Shown: positions 12,032-25,609, counted from the stretch's first letter. The stretch: 64,000 bases of DNA from Rostratula benghalensis (GCA_013399305.1 VXAI01000021.1:4217874-4281873); one strand, 5' to 3'. Numbers and translations: made by a program. The notes: generated from the sequence alone by a model not told the origin.

Positions 12032-15022
12032 CCCCAAAAACACATGGAGGGCTTTTCCTTAACTTTCCCCACTTTCTAAGACTTCATCATCACACTCGGA
12101 GACTGATGCTTATTTTCAGCAATAACCTGGGATTTTGATTACTCCCCTAGGTAAAAAGAGGGTTGGGTTAGTTTCCTAGGAATTGCTGTGTATTTATTTT
12201 TAAATACAGTAACTATTCAACATAAATTACAGAAGCAATTCACAGACAGAACACTGAAATTCCAGGCTCCTTTCTCTCAACAAGTGCACTAATCCCTGAA
12301 CTACAGTGCCCTGACCCTTCATGTCCTCCCTCTTATTCCTATTGAATTTGGAGTTCATTTCCACAATGTGATTCATGCTCAAAAGGAAAGGAAAATGCTA
12401 CCATCTCCAAATTGCCCTAGTATAAGAAGTAGGACATGAAAGCTCAAAGAGGTTCTGTTTGAAAAGAGAATAAGTGTAGGTTACTCACTTTCTGAGCAAG
12501 TATTCTAAACATTAAGTACTGCTGTAAAAAGGACAACAACAACAGAATCACTGGATTCACTTTAAAAGGAAAGAGCAAGATCAGATCAATTCACTGAAAG
12601 AATTACTGGAAACACTTATTTTCAGCAAAGATGAAGTCTATGATCCCAAGGGAACTGACATCGGCTGTAAACCTGACTTGGGGCCTAAAAAAAATACATT
12701 TTATCTGACATTCCACACTTAGATTCAATAGTTATAACTTACAACATTAGTTGTTTCTTAATCCATAAGACATAATTTATAACATTAGTTGTTTCTTTAT
12801 TCATGCATTTCAATCATGATATGCCAGCCTTTCCCACTCAGTGTGGGAATACAGGCTGCCTGCTATTCTCAAGACACATTTCTGACTTTTGCCAAAGTCA
12901 GGGTATTTTATTTCCTTTAAGATGCCAACACCACTCAGTCATTAAATGAGTTAAAACAAAAATATTTTACGGCTTTCAATATTAATACTAAAACAGAAAG
13001 TGAGGATAAAGAAGTAACAGCTTCTGTAATTAAAAGGCGTCTGTATAAACAGGGAAATTTGCTGTTGCTGTGAGAGTCCACTGATTCTGGCAGAGCCATG
13101 ACTCAAGACACTAGAAAAAATATGGTCCAAAATATTCATCTTAACTGAATTATATTTCCATAAACACAAAAACCCTTTCAACCTTCCAGGTCACTCTGTT
13201 AGAAAACTGATGATGGTCTGTGCTTAATTATAGAATATTGTCTGACATAAACTGATATCAAATCATTGTATGTCTCTGTTAAGTAATGAGATAGAGCAGA
13301 TATATTTACTCCTCTCTTTTGATTTTATTCAGATGTTGGAATGAATTTTTAAAGCAGCTGATAAAGTAAATAAAAGTGAAGAGTTGACTGATAAGGCTAT
13401 CACTAAAGGAATCCTTCAGGAATATCTGCACCGGACTGGGTTGAACATCACTTAAAATTCTAACCTGTTTGGCATAACAGCTAATCCTTTCCCTCTTAAA
13501 AATTAAGGTCTCATCCATCTACCATGAATTCAATTGAGAAAGGGAAGGAACTGGGTACTATACAGACAAATAACCTTGTGAAAGAGAGATCTTCAGATGG
13601 AGGTGCTCACCTGTCATTTAGTATGTTTCATGATTGCTTTGTCTAGATGTAGGTTGTTTCAATTATGTCTTGAGGTAAGAAAATGCTAGAACACTATGGC
13701 ACGTGTCATTGCTGCTGCTGTACTTTTGAAGTTCACTGGAATTAACTTATGGCTTCTCTTTTTTATTATACTAGCATTTCCTTCTCTCTGAGCAAAAATT
13801 AATGCACTGTCCAGTAGAACACACTCCCTTATTATGAACTTTCTTTTTTACTCAAGGGATTGCCTCACTATTTAGAGTTGAACACTGCACCTTGCCCTAT
13901 TTTTATTCAGCAGGAGCTAACAAAAGTAATTCCGTTACAAAGTTTTGAATGCTTAAAAAATGCCAGAGGAAATACTTTAAGAAAAAAAAGCAGCTGTGGA
14001 GGCAGTTTTCCTTCCAGAAACATCTGATAGAAAACGTGTTTATCAGCCCTAGTGTGTATTTATAAGCTAAAATAATTAAAATACAATATCAATTAAAGCA
14101 ACAGATGTAGATGTGGGAAAGGACTGTAGCATATGTTTAGAATCATGTGAGCATGTTCCCATTTGTGAAAGATACTCTGTCAACATTTTTTTAAATGTAA
14201 AGCCAGCATTTCAACCACAATTATTAAATGTGGCTACAGTCAGAAAAAGTTACTAGGCAAAAGTCTTATTCAGTTGATCTGTTCTCCATATGTAGTTAGT
14301 CCAAATGTAATCACTTAAGTGATAAAAATAAATTGTCACCATTTTTTACTCCTGTTAGCTCTGTATAGCCAAATACAGCCAAGAGGAAGTGAGCTGTATT
14401 CTATTTTAACTCCTGCACCACCAACAGATGATCTAGTTGTCTAATCTGTATTATTGATGATACCATACAAGCCAGAAAGCACACAGCTTGACTGTGCAGG
14501 AAGACATGATGCAAAGGATGTGGTTTAATTAGGCCATGGCTTTATTAACTCATCTGGCAACAGTACCCACCAATATGTCATACAGAGCAGGTCATCACTC
14601 TTTCTTTGATTGTTCCAACCTATTTTGAAGGTTGCTGTCAACTTTCCCTTCTTCCAGACTAATGCCAGCTGTTGCTGGGGCCCCATTGTCTTCTCCTCAT
14701 AGGTACCCTTATGGAACCTCCAGGGTGGTATCTGATAAGCTGCCATATTTTGAACCTAACCTCCTGGTCTAGATAACTATGTCCTTTAGAAAGGTAGACA
14801 GAACTTCACTGCAGCTATTCTCATCTAGGTGACAGACTTGTATAACATGGAGCCAACTGATCATGGAAAACAGGTCATCTAGTCCCCTCGCTAAACCAGT
14901 CCTAAAAGATATTTATCTAGTTTTGTGGATCCATGAATAATTCATAGTGGAAAATCTTACTCTTAGTGTTTGCTCCCTTCTTAAACTGGATATATAAAAT
15001 GTTAAATGAAAATAAAATTCAC
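12032..15022. other. Unique AT-rich sequence, no gene
   Basis: No gene was recognised. A 17-base near-tandem duplication lies at 12743-12797. On the minus strand, 14525-14746 is an unbroken 73-codon frame rich in Trp that I cannot assign to any family. The segment 14870-14930 has a weak resemblance to a very old CR1 tail ('CATCTAGTCCCCT') but not enough to call. Confidence 0.45.
12743..12797. repeat. 17-bp direct duplication with about 38-bp period
   Basis: AACATTAGTTGTTTCTT occurs at 12743-12759 and again at 12781-12797. The preceding bases are also alike (ATAACTTAC and ATAATTTAT), which indicates an imperfect local duplication of about 38 bp. Confidence 0.8.
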
Positions 15023-15244
15023 AAAATCACAGAATGGTTGACAATGGAAAGGATTTCTGGAGGTCATCTTGTCCAACCCCCCATGCTCAAGCAGTCTTAC
15101 CTAGAACAGGCTGCCCAGGACTATGTCCAGATGGCTTTCTAGTATCTGCAAGGCTCACAACCTCTATTGGCAACATCTTCTAGTGCCCAGTCACCCTTCA
15201 CAGTAAGGAAGGGCTTGCGGAAGTTCAAGCTATTTCCATTGGTG
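15023..15244 (-). mobile_element. CR1 3'-end fragment, minus strand
   Basis: Read on the minus strand, this is the last 220 bases or so of a CR1 element: 'TTACTGTGAAGGGTGACTGG', 'CCATCTGGACATAGTCCTGG', 'GGTTGGACAAGATGACCTCC', then the terminus CCATTCTGTG at 15023-15032. It is 5'-truncated and contains only 3' UTR. Its 5' end abuts the 5' end of an oppositely oriented CR1 tail, giving a head-to-head pair. Confidence 0.88.
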
Positions 15245-15507
15245 CCCTGTGACAGCACAAGAGGCTATGGGCACAAACTGGAACACAGGAGGTTCGTCTG
15301 AATATCAGAAAACACTTTTTTTCCTGTGAGAGTGAATGAGCACTAGCACTGGTTACCCAGAGAGTTTGTGAAGTCTCCATCCTTGGAGTTATTAATAAGT
15401 CATCTGGATATGGTCTTTTGTAGCCTGCCGTAGGTGACCTTTCTTAAGCAAGGCATTAGGCAAGATGACCGTCAGATGTGGCTTCCAACCATTCCATGAT
15501 TCTGAGT
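15245..15507 (+). mobile_element. CR1 3'-end fragment, plus strand, head-to-head partner
   Basis: This is the 3' UTR of a CR1 element of the same general type as the minus-strand neighbour and the 7.4-8.9 kb copy: 'AGAGGCTATGGGCACAAACT', 'TCTGAATATCAGAAAACAC', 'GTGAAGTCTCCATCCTTGGA', 'GGCAAGATGACC', and the terminus CCATTCCATGATTCTGA at about 15490-15507. It contains no coding part. Since both partners contain the same 3' terminal region, one inverted insertion (twin priming) cannot explain the pair. Confidence 0.87.
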
Positions 15508-16763
15508 ACAAATATGAATTGGGTAAGAGGTAAAATGAGCACATTTTATGTGATCAAAGGATATTACATACATTGTCTCATAGACAAGCTGCTATTCTCA
15601 ATACTATATTTTATGCTTTCCAATGTTGTCGTTTTCCCTGGCATCTGAGAAACTCAAAATTCACACATTCTTATAGCAGCTAGATGTCCTAAAGGATAAT
15701 TAACCCTTTATAGAGATAATGGAGTAAATTTGCCACTGCTTGAGAATCTTTAGTTATAACTAGCAACTAGATAGAAGCAATTTGACTGATAAAAAAAAAG
15801 GCAAACAAAAATTCACACACAAAATCACAGATCAGATCTTCTGACAACCAGCTATATGTTTCAACCTCAAAACCTCATCTATTTTACTTGGGAACCAGAT
15901 TTTTTTTCCTTTCTACTGACTATTTGAAAATAAATATTGTGTATTCCATTTATTTTTATATACACAAAAAAACATTATAGACACTATTTTGGATTTGAAA
16001 TTGGTATCTAGAAGCCAGCTTCATATGCAACACTTCTGTTTCCTTCATGACATATACAAAAAACACAGTAGCTACAATCTACTTCCACATGCTTACATGG
16101 TTTGTGTTTAACTTGCTCTATTTTCAATGAGGTACATTTAAAAGAAGAGGATGCCTGGCACCGCACACATAATTTTGATGAATAGACAAAACATTCTCAT
16201 CTAAAGTATGCTCACTTTATTAAAACAGTAATCTAATCTTAGCCTTTATTCTGTTAAATCAGTCATGTGTGACCCATTACTAACCACTAACACAGAACAT
16301 AACTCGAGAGCCAAAGACTTATTCCCACCATACTGCTTATCAGAGAACTGGAAAATAGGTATACACTGTGTTTTCTTGTTTAATCATTCTCATCGGTGAT
16401 TTATTGGCAAAGACACCACATTTGTGCATCTCTCTCAGCCTCTCTTTTATCTGTTAATTCTAATTAACTTCTTGCAATATTTGCATCATTCACATGTCCT
16501 GTTTGTGTACATTTATATGAAAACTGTGTGTCACCAAAGAAATATAAAATCTATTTAGTGACTATCCAAGCAAAGTTATGGTACTGGAGGACAACCTTGC
16601 ACTGTTTTAAGGAACAATGCTAAGAATCAAACCCTTTTTTTTCCTGTTCTAGATAGCCAGTTATCTTGAATTAATGGACAATTTGCCTGAGGCCCACTGA
16701 AGTTCCTAGAAATACAGAAAACCTTGCCGTATGGGTGCTAGATTTCTGGGTTTATGTTCCAAG

Positions 16764-16785
16764 AAAAAAAAAAAAAAAAAAAAAA
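16764..16785. repeat. Poly(A) tract, 22 bases
   Basis: An uninterrupted run of A. No processed-pseudogene body or LINE terminus was recognised upstream, so it is simply called a homopolymer. Confidence 0.95.
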
Positions 16786-19700
16786 GTCCTAGTCTTGCTG
16801 AAGACAGCACTTGCACTTATTCCTTTACAGTTTAGAAAGTGCTTTGAGAAAACCTTAGAAGAGATGTGCAGAAGCAGCTTATTACAGTTAGAACAGGGAA
16901 CTTTATATTTTTGGTTCTCAGGAAACCACAGAACTCCTAAGGTATCTTGAGCTTCTTTGGGGATTTTATTGGCCTAATATCAGGCAAAAGAGCAAATGAA
17001 TACTGTGAGACTAGCAATTTAGAATGTGCTTTTCAATCTGTAGAAGAGACACGTTATAAAAGATAACTAGAACCACTCGAAGTGAAAAATACAAGTTGTT
17101 GTTGCTTGGTTGGTTTGGTTTGGTTTGCTGGCTATTTTAAATTTCAAAACATGCTTAAAACCTTGACCATTGCTTCCTCCATTTTCTCCCTCTGCCAAGC
17201 CAGAAATCTGAAATTTTGTTTGGTTCAGATATCATCTTAGAAATTGCTTTTGAGCAAAGAGATCTATGAAACTTCACAAAATACAAAGGTAAGCTCAAAT
17301 TAATCTATGAGTTTCTGATAAAGAGGTACCATGGATTCCTACTTTCTTTTAGGGGAAAAAAAAAAAAGTATAATCTATAAAATGTGCTCATTTTACTACT
17401 GAATGTACAAGTCACATGGAGAAAAAGTTATAACTTGAATGGACCATATTTGACAAAATCAAAGTGAAACATTTTTCACCAAATAGAGATTTCAAATACT
17501 AGTAAAAGAAAGGCTATTCTAGCCCAGTAAAGCTTAAACTATACAAAAATCTAAAAAGGTATTCACATACATCTCTAAGAATGCCACTCTGAAGCATAAG
17601 CAAAGTAAGAGGATAAACAGGTTTCCAGGTTTCTTAGAAAGCATAAAAAGAGATGCATTGCATGTTGTAGTGGAATCTTTTTAGCTGTTCTAATCATTAC
17701 AGCTATAAGAGAGTCTGTTATTTATTCAAAACAACTTAAAGCAACTCTAAAGGTCCCAGTGTGATGTTTTCACTTCTAATTTTCATAAAATGTTGATAAG
17801 AGTGGAATCAAACTAGTTAGTTATCAGTCTTGACATTGGCATAATGTGACTGGAAATGTACTATTTGTAATTACTTGAAAGGAAACAAATTACCTTTAAG
17901 AGGAAAACCATAGGTAGAAATTGCAGAAATTAGATGTGTTCGCCTGCTCTTAAAAAAAAAAAAAAAAGAAAAAGAAAAAATGTACCAGTTATTTAACTTG
18001 CAAACTTGTGTTCTATGTGAAAGAAAATGTATGCAAACCAAGGGCAAATATGTACTAGTAGAAACATGGATTTGATGACTGAGCATACACTTTTAATCTA
18101 TAATTTCTATGAAATATAGTAACAGCAAGTGACCATTATATGGGATTTTTTCCGTATCAGAGTTCTTGGAAACACAACAGCAGATGGAGGAACAGTCTCA
18201 TGCTAAACATTAATTTAAAAAACCTCAAAACCAGAGCTTTGGAATTTAAATTTAGAAACAAAGGCCAAAAAAATCTTCTGCAAAATCTTAGGTCACAGAT
18301 TATTAAGAACGTGCTTAATTTTAAGCATATTTTCAGTCCCTCCTAATCAGTATAGTTAACCTCTAAGGATACATTGTGATGGGGTTAAGACTCTATGTAA
18401 GTGCTATGCTAAGTGGAAATGGACACTAAGAAAGAACGCAATTCTCCAACTATATCTGAACTTGCATTTTTCATGAAAACAGATGAGCATTTTGCTGCCC
18501 CAGGAGAAACACAGAGTTTTATACAATGGGTTTCTTGTCTGTCTGAAATATTTTTTTTCCTTATTTTATTCTCCCATCTCTACTATCAGCATAGCTATCT
18601 TAAGCTGAGCAAACGAAGTATGTTTCCTGAAGTGGAATCATCCCAGCTAAATCAGCGCTGTTTTTCTTTAATAGTTGATCGTCTTTCCAAAAAAAGTATG
18701 TCATTAAGAGGAGGAAAATGATGGCTAGAGGGTAATTTCTCTATAAAGTATGGTGGCTTCAAGTGGAACTGAAACTGTTGAGGAGAGTTCACCATCAGTA
18801 AAACTGGATGATAAAAGGAATTGTTGCAGAATACAAGCCTTGTCCTATAACCACACCCATCCCAGTCCAGCCATCTGCTGCTGAATATATAGTGCTTCAT
18901 AGACAGTTTTCACAGTGCAGGATAGGAAGGAAATGATGTTATATGGCCCACTTCACCGTGACAGATTACTCACCATGGTACTATGTTTTACACCACGCAT
19001 TTCATAATTTCAAAGCAAACCACGTCCCTTTGCTTTCTCTAAACTGGGACTATGACTCAAGAGGACTTGAACTGTGAAACCATCTCCTTTCCATCTCTCA
19101 TCTTTGGCTTATTAATTGGAAAACTAGGTAATTTGAAATCTAAAAGATTTATATATAAAAAAAAAAAAAAATAGCCATAGCAACACCATAACCATAGGAC
19201 ACTTAAGAACAACCATTTATTTTTCCATCTAAAAACACAGCTGGTCTGCCTTTTATCTCTCCAAAGGACAAAGGGATACAAATATTGCATTAGTCTTCCT
19301 TTCTTGGTACCTGTATTTCTGCATGTATGGGCTCTGACACCAGACTTCCCCATGGTGGCAGTCAACGAATTGTTACTGCCCTTACAATCAAGAAGATAAG
19401 TAAATAAAGTATCATCACCTACCAGTACTGTATCACGCTCTGAGACAGGAAATCTGAACCTAAATTTCCTCAAACTCTGCCCTGTGCCTAAACTACAAGG
19501 AAATCCTCCTTTCTCAAGCCAGAAAAAAGGTTTAGTTAGGTGATAACACTGATCTGCTCACAGCAGAGCCTATTTGTCTACACAATATGTTACTGAGGTG
19601 TTTTCATGATGGAGAAGGAATCCTTGCCATTTAAGTTAATTACAAGGGTAAGTCTATACTACCAAGGCAAAAGCCCTTTCAGACGTGAAATCAGATCCTT

Positions 19701-21411
19701 CAAATGCCACATTCCCATTTCATACACATACATGAAACATTCATATTTAGAGATAGAATGAATATTGCTGATTAAAAGGGAGAGTAAAATGACCTCTTAC
19801 CAATACTGAACTTCTGCACTAGATTTCATTTCAGCATTCACTATTTCTTTTCAGGGACGTGACTGCTGTTAGGTGGTGTTATTTACCTGTATTGTCTATC
19901 TAGCCTGGGCATGCCCATGGGTAATACCAAGCTATTTGTTTTTCTTACTTTCTAATGATAAGGAGGATTCCTTTGTAATGACCAGATTGGCCCCACTTTA
20001 ATCACTTCCTATTGTTTCTGTGCATGGGAAGATTTAACAGCTCATTGATTGTGTTGACTCATAATCCGCACAGGGGAAACAATGTTATAGCTCATAAAAT
20101 GTAATCAGGTGCTAATTGAAAGGAAATGAAAATTTAAAATTATATGGTACATTCATAGGAGGCAGTATAACAAAGGATATTTTTAGATTCTATGAGTCTT
20201 CACAGTCTCCAAACTGTAGTCGACTCAAGGGTGGACATCCATAGCTATTTTATATCAGAAGACAGAACAAGTATTCCTGGAAAAAGCATATAATTTTACT
20301 AGTCAAATAATTTTACTTTCAAAAAGGAACAATCACAGGAAACATAGGCATATCAGATGGATGTGACTGTCCTGAAATATGGCCAAAAGGAGAAGGCCTA
20401 ATTGTTCTTAATTATAAAATGCCACTATAAGTTAAGTTTCCACAAGTTACTCCACATCTTCAAAATAATTTCTCATATTAAAACATCAACATAACATTCT
20501 TAATATAAAGGGACAGGACAGATTCAGAACACATCATCAGTTCCACTTCTACTTTTTTTGCGCACGTACTTAGAGCTGTCTCTACTCAATAGCTTAATCT
20601 AATAAAACCATATTGCATCCCAATATATAGAAGTATACCATCCATTGTGTTGTGTTGAAAACAGTGAATCATCATGAAGCAATTTAATCTGCTGCTCACT
20701 TTATGATTACCATTCTCATCCCTATTTTTTACAAGAAAAAAAAAGGAAAGGAAATAAAAAGACTTAATCCAGGGAATCGTTCAGTCTTTATTTCTCTGTG
20801 AATGAGCATGACATGTAAAAATAGCAACAACGATGCTACTGCAGGTGCTCTGTCCTAGGATCAGGTCTTGGAACCTACATACATATGATGTCCTCAAATT
20901 GGTATGTGATGTGAAAACTTATGGAAACAACTCCAAAACTTCTTGCAATTTAGCTGCAATGAAAACAACGATGAATTATAACCTAAAATGCAAGAATGAT
21001 TCATGGGTATTTAATTTTGTCTTATTACTAAAAGTAGTTGAAACATTTGCAAATTCAGAGAAAAAGCAGAATTTGAAAAGGCTATTTGATCAAAGTTAGA
21101 ATGCAGAGATGCAGTTGGTTTCACAAGAAAGCTTTACGTGGCAACAAGTGATGAAAGTGTTCTTTCTTGTCTTCAGACATCCCAACCTACTCAAGCACCT
21201 TCCTATTTAAACTCAACTCTATTTTTATCAAAAAGTGGTCAGGAGATTTATTTTCACTCCATTGAAGAACATAAATTTTGAAACTTCAGACATTGCCACA
21301 AAATCAGATTTTCATCCTTGGTCAGATTTACCCATGACTTCTTCCCTGAATCCTTCTAAGTGGCAATTTAAAACAAACATGTAAACATGTTCATGATTAT
21401 ATGCAAGTATA

Positions 21412-21419
<8 letters not shown>

Positions 21420-21447
<28 letters not shown>
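21420..21447. repeat. Poly(T) tract, 28 bases
   Basis: An uninterrupted run of T, the longest homopolymer in the window. On the minus strand it would be a poly(A), but nothing resembling a retrocopy was recognised on the side where its body would lie. Confidence 0.95.
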
Positions 21448-21452
<5 letters not shown>

Positions 21453-22427
21453 GTTGGAAGTTTAAAAGAAGAAAAGAAAGTTAGGGGTGTATTGCTGCTA
21501 ACCAAAATTCATATGCTGTGTTAACTTTTACTGCATGACTTCCTGAATTTTTTAGCACGGGAAACTGCTTGAGGCAGTGCCCACAACTACACCATTTCTG
21601 AATCACTGAGATTCATATTCAAGTAGCTTTCTCAATCGAAAATGATGGCTGGTATTTCGAAAAAGAGCTGCTGTCCTTGCAAACAAGAGAAGACACAGAT
21701 ATAAGAAATATTCAGAACCAGATTTCATAGGTCTTTCAGCAGAAGAATCCACACAAAGTTAAATCAATAGAGATGTAGTATAGCCTTCACTCTGAAAAGC
21801 ATGTTATGATTTATACAGTTTGATGACACAGGGAGTTCTCAAGCAATGCTAGTTTAAAACCTTTGGGCTTTTTTCCTGGCTCTTGGCAAAGTTTGCTACC
21901 AGCTTCATTGTGTTGACAACTCATGGAGCTGTGCTGTGAACATTTCATAGAACCTGAAAAAACAATCCTCTCCCTCTGTCTTTTTCCCTAGATTTTTTTT
22001 ATTTTTTCTTTTTGGTAGTGATGCTGGGTTTTTTCAGTTTGCTTTGGGGTTTTTTTGTTTGTTTGGTGGTTTCTTTTTATTAAGGCTGACAAGTTATGCA
22101 CTCTAACTTTTTGCAAGAGACAGCAAAAGGGAAGCAAATCTCAAATCCAAGCTTCACAGTAGTATCCTCAAATCCCAACAGACCTTTAGTTTAGAGATCG
22201 ACACACGCAACATGGGCTCTCTCATTTCATACAGTGTCAGCCTGAATAAATGTTGATGATAATGGCAGACTATACTTCAGGAAGCACAAGCCTGAGAGCA
22301 AGCAGTGCCACATACCCAAACAAAGCATGCCATCTACTTTACAAGCAAGCATTGCCTTATATGCTTTCCACAGAAGCTACAAGGCTTTTCCATCTCCTGC
22401 TGCCCTCTCAAAGGAGGAGGGAAAGAA

Positions 22428-22815
22428 CAGAATCATGGAATATGTTGGGTTGGACAGGACCTTTAAAGGTCATCTAGTCCAACCCACCCGCAGTAAGGAG
22501 GGACATCTTTAACTAGATCAGATTGCTCAGAGCCTCATCAAGTCTGACCTTAAATGTCTCTAGGGATGTGGACTCCACCACCTCTTTGGGCAACCTGTTC
22601 CAGTGTCTCACCACCCTCATTGTAAAGAACTTCTTCCTAATGTCTAATCTAAACCTACCCTACTCCAGTTTAAAACCATTGCCCCTTGTCCTATCACTAC
22701 ACGCCCTTGCAAACAGTCCCTCCCCAGCTTTCGTGCAGGCCCCCTTCAGGTACTGGAAGGCCACTGTAAGGTCTCCCCGGAGCCTCCCCTGAATAACTTC
22801 AGCCAGCCCCAGGAC
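22428..22815 (-). mobile_element. CR1 3'-end fragment, minus strand
   Basis: On the minus strand this reads as the CR1 3' UTR: 'GGGGAGACCTTACAGTGGCC', 'CAAGGGGCAATGGTTTTAAA', 'GGAAGAAGTTCTTTACAATG', 'CACTGGAACAGGTTGCCCAA', and a terminus with 'GACCTTTAAAGGTCCTGTCC', 'AACCCAACATATTCCATGAT'. The 3' UTR end differs from that of the copies at 2.2, 26 and 59 kb and from the 8.8 and 15 kb type, so at least three CR1 3'-end types are present in the window. The right edge (22790-22815) is blurred. Antisense frames over this element (22250-22792) are not genes. Confidence 0.88.
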
Positions 22816-25609
22816 AACACGAGGGAAGATAGCAAAAAGGGATGGTATGGGATGAACAGCATAAAGAACATTAGGGTTTTTTTTAGCAAGTTTAAGTTTT
22901 TCTTAGAAGCAGGAGGACACAAATATTCAACCAGCACTATGAGTTTCTGACAGCAGAGGTAAAAAAAGCACTGCTAAGCACACTTAAATGTTATAGGCAC
23001 CATGTCTCTTATTCCAAGAACCCATATTTGACAAGCTCTTTTGAGGACACTGTTTTTCCATGCAGGCTACAATTTTTTGTGAGAACTAGCTAAGAGAGAG
23101 GACCCTCTCACACCTAAATGTTGAAACAGAATGTGCCCCTTTGAATTTTTGTCAGAAGGTGAGGAATTAAGAAGGGTTGTATGTAGAATAAGGAATATAT
23201 TGCACACTAGTGATTCAAGTAAGAACCTTTGTGACGTGGTTTTCAAGCTCATTTGCAGGAACAGTGTCTCAGCACATCTAAAACACAGATACAACTGCAT
23301 ACATTAATTATGGTTTGAATTATCATGGAAGATGATCTATAATGGTAATTTAAGGGGGGCTGTCTCCAGAGGGTACCACATAAAAAGTGTATTCTGGCAT
23401 GAAAAGTATCAGGCTTTTGGAATACTGTCTTAACGTGCAATGAATCCTCAAGGTAGTGATCTGAAAGTAAAGTAGTTAGGCACTTCTGATGATGATTGTG
23501 GTAGACTTACAAAACTATTACATTAGAGACTGATAAAAATCTGCTTAATTCTTCTCTACAGTTTCTGTATCAAATAGCCATACAGGAAAGTTTCAGGCAT
23601 ATTTGCAGCCAAAGGTTCAAATAAGTTTAATCTAAGTACGCAACCCCTTTCCTTGTTTGTTTCTTTTTTTCCTTAGAGAGATAATAATAAGTGGAATAAG
23701 CATTTCTGAACCATCAGAAATCACCAATTCTGTGACAACTAGCTGGAGTTTTACTTGAAAAAAATGGAAGTCACTGCAAGAGAGCACCATTGCTACAGAA
23801 ATTTTGCTTTTAATTAAAAGTAACTGGCAACAACTTCAAAAAAAGGCAGTTAAACACAAAAATATTTGTCAGGAGAACACAACTTACAGGCATCCGCTGG
23901 GAAAAAAAGAAAGCCCAAGTACAAAGATAGGCAACTATTATGTATTTAAGAGAGAGGGGTTGGTTTTGTTTTCACATTTAATTTGTAATATTGAATCCTA
24001 TAATTTTTACACTGCAAACCAATTGTTCTATAATCAGGAAGTCAACACTAACTTTGTTGAAGATATGCTTTTTCATACATAAGAAAGCAGAGGAGTTAAT
24101 GAAAAAAACCAGCTCACTGATAAGGGAACAGCGAGTGGGATTTCCAAGTTGCAGCTGAAGGTAGCCATATTAAAGAAGGCACAAAAAGAAATGGTCTACT
24201 TCTTAGGACTATTTGCCGGAAATAACATGTTGTGATATAATCTGGGTGATTTATTGCTTATGTGAAAAGACCTATTTGTTAAATATGAATACATTAGTCT
24301 TAATAGCTTCCATTTTTCTTAGGCTTTCCTATCTTTCAAAGATTCTGACTAACAAAAGGACAGAAGATTTGTTATGATGAAAGTGGATGAGCTCATAAAT
24401 GCCTTAATTAAAGGAATATGATCAACTTGGAACAGTTTGTACATAGAAATATAATAGATTGTTTTATCTGTTGTCCTAAGCAGCATTTTTATAAATATAC
24501 ATTAACGGTTTTACTGGGAAACCACAGTGTATGTGGTTTTGTTTACTTCACATACTTGACAACTGTTTGGTTTAAATTAATTTCACTAGATAGTTTCTGT
24601 GTAGCAGAGCACAAGTGTGCTCGCCATTTCTCATCTTTTGGTAGAGCTTTCAAAAAGTACCAATGAAAGAAGTTTCTTTTTTTAAATAGAAAAATTACCA
24701 TAAATCAGCAAAAAGTAACATGCAGACTAAAGGGCAGAGAAAGTACCTGCAAGTTCTTTTAACAAAGTTGATAGCATGCTTTTCGTATTGCAGTTATTTT
24801 TAATATTTCCACCCAGTGTACAAGAAAAATATAGACCAGACTGCTAGCCTGAAGAATAGCATCCAGAAGCATTTTGTTACCCTTGACCTTGTCTGAAAGT
24901 TTAGTTTCCAGAGACCCCATGTCTTCTGAGAACTTCCTAGCAAAAAAGCATTAACAATGAGTTCTGGTCTGTATCATCCTGGAATACCACTCATCTTGCA
25001 CAGAAATCAAAACAAAAATGCTTACTTGCATAATCTACAATGCCGTTTTCTTTTTGTTCCCATGGTCTTTGGACTTGTTTAATATGCTTATCACAAGAAC
25101 ATTGGAATGTTACCAGCTTTGCTTGAAATAAGAAATACAGCCTCATAGAAGAAAATTAAAGACATCCACTTCGCCCTTAGTTTAGCTACTTATTTAAATA
25201 CAAGCATTTTTTATTAATTAGCCAACTAAAATTATAATTGACAAATCAACAGGTAGGGGTGGGGTTCTTAACAATAGTTCAGTACAGGTAAATCTAGCCC
25301 AAACGTTTCTTTTCTCTTATAGCATTTGCAAGAAAGTATTCCAAATAAAAGCTCTCTGCAGCCCTAGACATCAACTACAATAATTTGCACTGACCTAAGA
25401 GTCTGATCCAGAGCCTTTTAAAACCAGGTAAGTATGGAGGTCCTTCAACAGCAAGGCTGCTTCATAACAGTCTGCCCTTTCTTTAGCCACTGACTCCAAA
25501 CAGTGTCATTTCACATGCATCTCTGTCACAGGTAAGGTTAGTATGGAGAGTGAGAAGGTAACACATCCAAAGTGCTACTCTTCTGGTCAATTCCCTTGTC
25601 TGAACGTAC
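22816..25609. other. Unique AT-rich sequence, no gene
   Basis: No gene or repeat family was recognised. The stretch ends exactly where the left limb of the inverted duplication begins at 25610. Confidence 0.5.

Larger units (their letters stand above)
15508..22427. other. Unique AT-rich sequence, no gene
   Basis: Nearly 7 kb without a recognised gene or dispersed repeat. It contains an A run of 22 at 16764-16785, a T run of 28 at 21420-21447 and T-rich sequence at 21990-22080. Open frames such as 19057-19473 (-) and 20833-21099 (+) have no familiar domain. The segment 19860-20130 is denser in recognisable transcription-factor-like words and is discussed as a possible regulatory element. Confidence 0.5.

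Noticed and set aside
11864..12079. Frames encoding repeated GREGK and PFPSL peptides
   Set aside because: They are translations of the (GGGAA)n microsatellite on both strands, across an undetermined base.
14525..14746. Trp-rich 73-codon minus-strand frame ending near an AATAAA
   Set aside because: It looked like the end of a retrocopied gene, but I could not match it to any family and found no poly(A) or upstream coding sequence. A protein search would be decisive.
19057..19473. 138-codon minus-strand frame
   Set aside because: It runs through an A/T homopolymer (the FFFFFLY stretch) and shows no known domain; treated as chance.
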